Origin: Sphagnum compactum
Lineage: Eukaryota > Bryophyta > Sphagnopsida > Sphagnales
Reading direction: 5' to 3'
NCBI GenBank assembly: GCA_965153455.1
Contig: OZ234494.1
Coordinates: 6,696,001-6,760,000 of the forward strand
Length of the DNA stretch: 64,000 nucleotides
Part shown: positions 60,778 to 64,000 of the stretch, piece by piece
Layout: each line of letters begins with the position of its first letter
Position numbering within the stretch: position 1 is the first letter of the stretch
Translations under genes and position numbers: made by a program
The notes under the pieces: generated by a model
What the model was told of the DNA's origin: nothing
The model's input: only the letters and a program-made list of their open reading frames with translations
The model's database searches: none

Positions 60778-60801
60778 CCCCCCCCCCCCCCCCCCCCCCC
60801 C
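60778..60801 (+). repeat. Poly-C tract
   Basis: About 24 consecutive C residues precede a C/T-rich stretch. Length is likely variable between individuals or sequencing runs. Confidence 0.9.
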
Positions 60802-60989
60802 TCCTACCTCCCTCACCTCATTTCCCGCTCACTCCATCTCCAAAGCTCGGAAGAGCTCCCAAGCTTGAGTAGCACAGAGCTTCGAGGAGACATAGACACA
60901 AGGCTTGAGGAAGGTGGAGAGCTCAATGTTGAAGGAATGTGGAGAGGAGAAAGTAAGAAGAGTGCTTCATCCCAAATGCAGAAGTGAAA

Positions 60990-61790
60990 GAAGAAAGGCA
61001 AGCTCTCTTCCTTCTCTGCATTTTTTTTCTTCTCTATGGTTTTTTTTTCTTTGTGTTTTTCTTTTTTTTCTTATGTTTGAGAAGAAGAAGATGCCAAGAG
61101 AAAGCGCTTGAAACGAAAGGGCAAAAGCAGGTGGGCAAAAGTAGGAGAGGGCAGAGCAGGAGCTTAAAGGTAAGTTCCTTCCCTTCATTGCATTTTTTTC
61201 CTTCTCTATTGGTTTTTTATTTTTTGTGTTTTTTTTTTCTTTTGCTTGAGAAGAAGAAGATGCCAGGAGAAAGCATTTGAAACGGAAGTGCAAAAGCGGG
61301 AGGGTAGAAGCAGGAGCCAAAAGTGAGAGGGCAGAATGGGAGCTTGAAGGTAAGCTCCTTCCCTTCTTTGCATATTTTTTCTTTTCTATGGTTTTTTTTT
61401 CTTTGTGTTTTTTTTTCTTTTCTTCTGCTTGAAAAGAAGAAGATGCCAGGAGAAAACACTTGAAATGGAAGTGCAAAAATGGGAGGGCAAAAGCGGGAGC
61501 CAAAAGTGAAAGGGTAGAGCGAGAATTTGAAAGTAAACTCCTTCCCTTCTCTGCATATCTTTTCTTCTCTATGGTTTTTTTTTTCTTTGTGTTTTTTTTT
61601 TCCTTCTTGAAAAGAAGATGCCAAGAGAAAGCACTTGAAACGGAAGTGCAAAAATAGGAGGGCAAAAACGGGAGCCAAAAGTGAGAGGGCAGAGTGGGAG
61701 CATGAAGGTAAGCTCCTTCCTTTCTCTTGGTTTTTTTTTGTTGTTTTCTTGTGTGTTTTGTCTTCTCTGTGTTTGGTGGTGTTGCAAAAA
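60990..61790 (+). repeat. ~177-bp tandem array with splice-donor-like motif
   Basis: Four and a half units. A donor-like motif starts at 60998 (GCAAGC), 61170 (GTAAGT), 61349 (GTAAGC), 61533 (GTAAAC) and 61708 (GTAAGC), so the period is 172-184 bases. Each unit has a T-rich half (TTCTCTATGGTTTTTTTT) and a purine-rich half (GAAGAAGATGCCAGGAGAAA, then AAACGGAAGTGCAAAA). The minus-strand open frame over the array (60967-61665) is repetitive Lys/Ser/Phe-rich translation of the repeat and not a credible gene. Confidence 0.9.
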
Positions 61791-62412
61791 AGAAGAAGAC
61801 GATGGCAATGTGCCGTTGTCTTCTTCTTTGGTGGTGTTAAGGTTTAATTTGGTGGTTTTTAGGTGTTTATAGGGTTCAGGGCACAACAAACGAAGAGTTT
61901 GTTGCAAATGCAGTTCAAGTTGAGATGCAACGTTGCCATTTGTACAGTGCTCGTCATGCAACAAAGGTTGCAAATGCAACAGCTTTTTATCGAGCTAAAC
62001 ACAAGATTATAAATAATGATATGGTTTAGGGTTTCCACTTTATATAGTCAACTAAGGTTTTTGCAGCCCTTTCATTTTTTGGACTACCCAATTTTTGAAC
62101 TTTGGTCCTTTGATATATTATAAAAAACCTTTTTTTTATTATGTTCTTTAACATTTTTTATTCACCCATATTTGTACATCTTTTTATCAATATAGTATTT
62201 TCCTCTAGTCACATTTGTTTGATGAGTATATGATTACTTATATATGTCTTCTTTTTCATAGTCTTCTTAGTACTTTAGATGTAAGAATCAAAACTTAAAT
62301 AGGCTCATATGAATATGTAACATTAATTTGTTTAGGGTTTACAAAGATCGAAATGAACATTGTGCAATACCTACATCCTTTCTATTATAATTTCCATAAG
62401 GCCATTTCAAAT

Positions 62413-62640
62413 ATGCAATACCCACATGTAGGTCTCGTAAATAGTTGCTGGTTTTTTTAATCCATTGTAATACCTGCATATAGTTCTTGTAAATATTTGC
62501 TGGTTTTTTTAACATCCATAATACTCACATATAGGTCTAATAGTTGATTTTTTTAACATCCATTACAACACCCCCATATAGGTCCATAAATAGTTGCTAA
62601 TTTTTAACATATTTTGCCATACTTGCATATAGGTTTCCAT
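62413..62640 (-). repeat. ~50-bp tandem array A
   Basis: Five diverged units, each starting near AATACCCACATGTAGGTC and followed by TAAATAGTTGCTGGTTTTTT. Starts are near 62414, 62467, 62519, 62566 and 62616. The core is the inverse of that in the array at 63003-63282. Confidence 0.8.
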
Positions 62641-63002
62641 TGTAATATTTATGGAACTCATATGAGAGAATAATTTAGTTTAAGTATCAACAAATAATGT
62701 CATAATTAAAGAATTACTAAAAATTTATTTTAAATAATGTAAATGATTGATTATCATATTTAAACAATCATTTATTTCTTAATAATTAACTGATTATTTG
62801 GTTGAACTTTAATTATTCTGATAATTAAAATTTAGATCTAAAAGTGAAATCAATAATTTAATATTTAATTTATTATCTTAATTATATTTTTTATGTTAAT
62901 AAGTTATTCAAATCATTATTTTAGATAACTATTCATGATAATTAATTGTCATAAAATTAATTTAGGTATATAATGAGACATATTTTGGGTACCCAAACCA
63001 CT

Positions 63003-63282
63003 TATTTTGAAGTGACCTTACATGTGGGTATTGCATTTAGGGTTGATTATTCACCTAAGGTTGTCTAAATCACCTATGGATTATTTCAAAATGAACTTGC
63101 ATGAAGGTATTGCATATAAGCTTTGGTTTTCATTGAAAGGCCATCCAAACTATATACTAGATATTTTGAAATGACCCTACATGTGGGTATTGCATTTAGG
63201 GTTGGGTTTACACCTCAGGTTACCTAAATTACCTAAAGGTTATATCAAAACAAACTTGAATATGGGTATTGCATTTAGGAAA
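63003..63282 (+). repeat. 80-bp tandem array B
   Basis: Four units with the core TGTGGGTATTGCATTTAGGG. The GTATTGCA word falls at 63028, 63107, 63187 and 63266, a period of 79-80 bases. Units 1 and 3 resemble each other more than 2 and 4, hinting at a 160-base higher-order unit. A lone further core lies at about 63718. Confidence 0.85.
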
Positions 63283-63289
63283 ACGTAAA

Positions 63290-64000
63290 AAAAAAGGTAT
63301 ATGTTTTACCATTTGGTAATATTTCCAAGTTAAGTTTTTTCATTTTTAAAAAATATATATAAAATGACATTGCATTGTTTTACATATGTTTAAGCCTTAA
63401 AAATTTCACCCAAAATGCACCTTAGATTTATTTTAATTATTGTAGACTTATAAAAAAATGTTAATTAATTTATATGTCCTAAACTCTAAACCTAAACCAT
63501 AATTCTAACATTAAGTAATAAATTTTACATTAAACCCTAACCCCTTGTATCATCAATGTGATCAATTTTGCATTATGTTCATTTTTATATATGTTAAATC
63601 ATACTATAAGTGAATAAATAATTTTGAAAACATGAATTTAATGATGTATTGGCAGGGAATCAAATATTTAAAAAATATTTTTATGTTTCATGGTGAATGA
63701 ATTATCACAATATGATATGGGTATTGCATTTAAACAAAAGTGGTTAAGAAATATTGAACTTTAATAATTATGAAACATATGCAAACAAAGGAGATTCATA
63801 ATTATGTTATAGATCTAAACAAATGATAAAATCAAAAACCAATACAATGAACAAAGTCTAGAGTATAAACCTTAAGCTTTGATATATATGAACCAAATTC
63901 CTAAACATTAAATCATACGGCATAACCCTAAAAATCCAAATTATATTTTTCCATAAGCCTTATTACAACCCTAACTATACAAAGTATACAAATTATATAA
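63290..64000. other. Intergenic, nothing else seen
   Basis: AT-rich sequence to the end of the window, without a recognisable gene. Confidence 0.5.

Noticed and set aside
60967-61665. 232-codon minus-strand open frame
   Set aside because: It is the translation of the tandem array. The protein is a repeating Lys/Ser/Phe-rich string with no domain, and open frames occur on the other strand too.
62413-63282. CRISPR array
   Set aside because: Units are diverged tandem repeats without unique spacers, in a eukaryotic genome.

Overview
The window looks like nuclear DNA of a land plant with a large, AT-rich, transposon-littered genome. Two intact multi-exon genes could be rebuilt exon by exon with consistent reading phase. 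One is MCM6, a subunit of the replicative helicase, on the + strand at about 49.9-58.6 kb. The other is DRC3 (LRRC48/FAP134), a flagellar dynein regulatory complex subunit, on the - strand at 18.2-24.0 kb. DRC3 works only in motile cilia and flagella, and flowering plants and conifers have lost them. An intact copy therefore points to a plant with swimming sperm: a bryophyte, lycophyte, fern, cycad or Ginkgo. That is an inference from gene content.

Layout. 1-3.0 kb: AT-rich DNA with no gene seen. 3.08-6.66 kb: CACTA-type DNA transposon sequence full of short degenerate repeats. 6.7-8.1 kb: relic of a Ty3/gypsy pol (+ strand), interrupted by the LTR of a second, chromodomain-bearing Ty3/gypsy element (- strand, 8.1-12.96 kb). 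The second element is cut off inside its protease and carries frameshifts, a duplication and an altered RT catalytic site. 13-18 kb: no gene. 18.2-24.0 kb: DRC3. 26.1-27.9 kb: decayed reading frames resembling a Crypton-like/DUF3504 tyrosine recombinase. 32.5-35.3 kb: a - strand gene with a PWWP-like domain, whose model needs one frame correction. 39.9-45.1 kb: AT-rich arrays, an orphan CACTA end, and a CACTA-like non-autonomous element with a 15-bp terminal inverted repeat holding a tRNA-derived SINE-like piece. 48.6-58.6 kb: MCM6 with its promoter, which has an E2F-type site and a 5'UTR intron. 60.8-63.3 kb: a poly-C tract, a ~177-bp tandem array with a splice-donor-like motif in each unit, and two further arrays that share a 20-bp core in opposite orientation.

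The three cellular genes are independent eukaryotic transcription units, not an operon. MCM6 serves S-phase DNA replication, DRC3 serves flagellar beating in male gametes, and the PWWP-like protein is probably chromatin-associated. The transposons are decayed or non-autonomous, and none here looks able to move by itself. Exon boundaries were inferred by eye from GT/AG sites, phase and family conservation. They have no transcript support.
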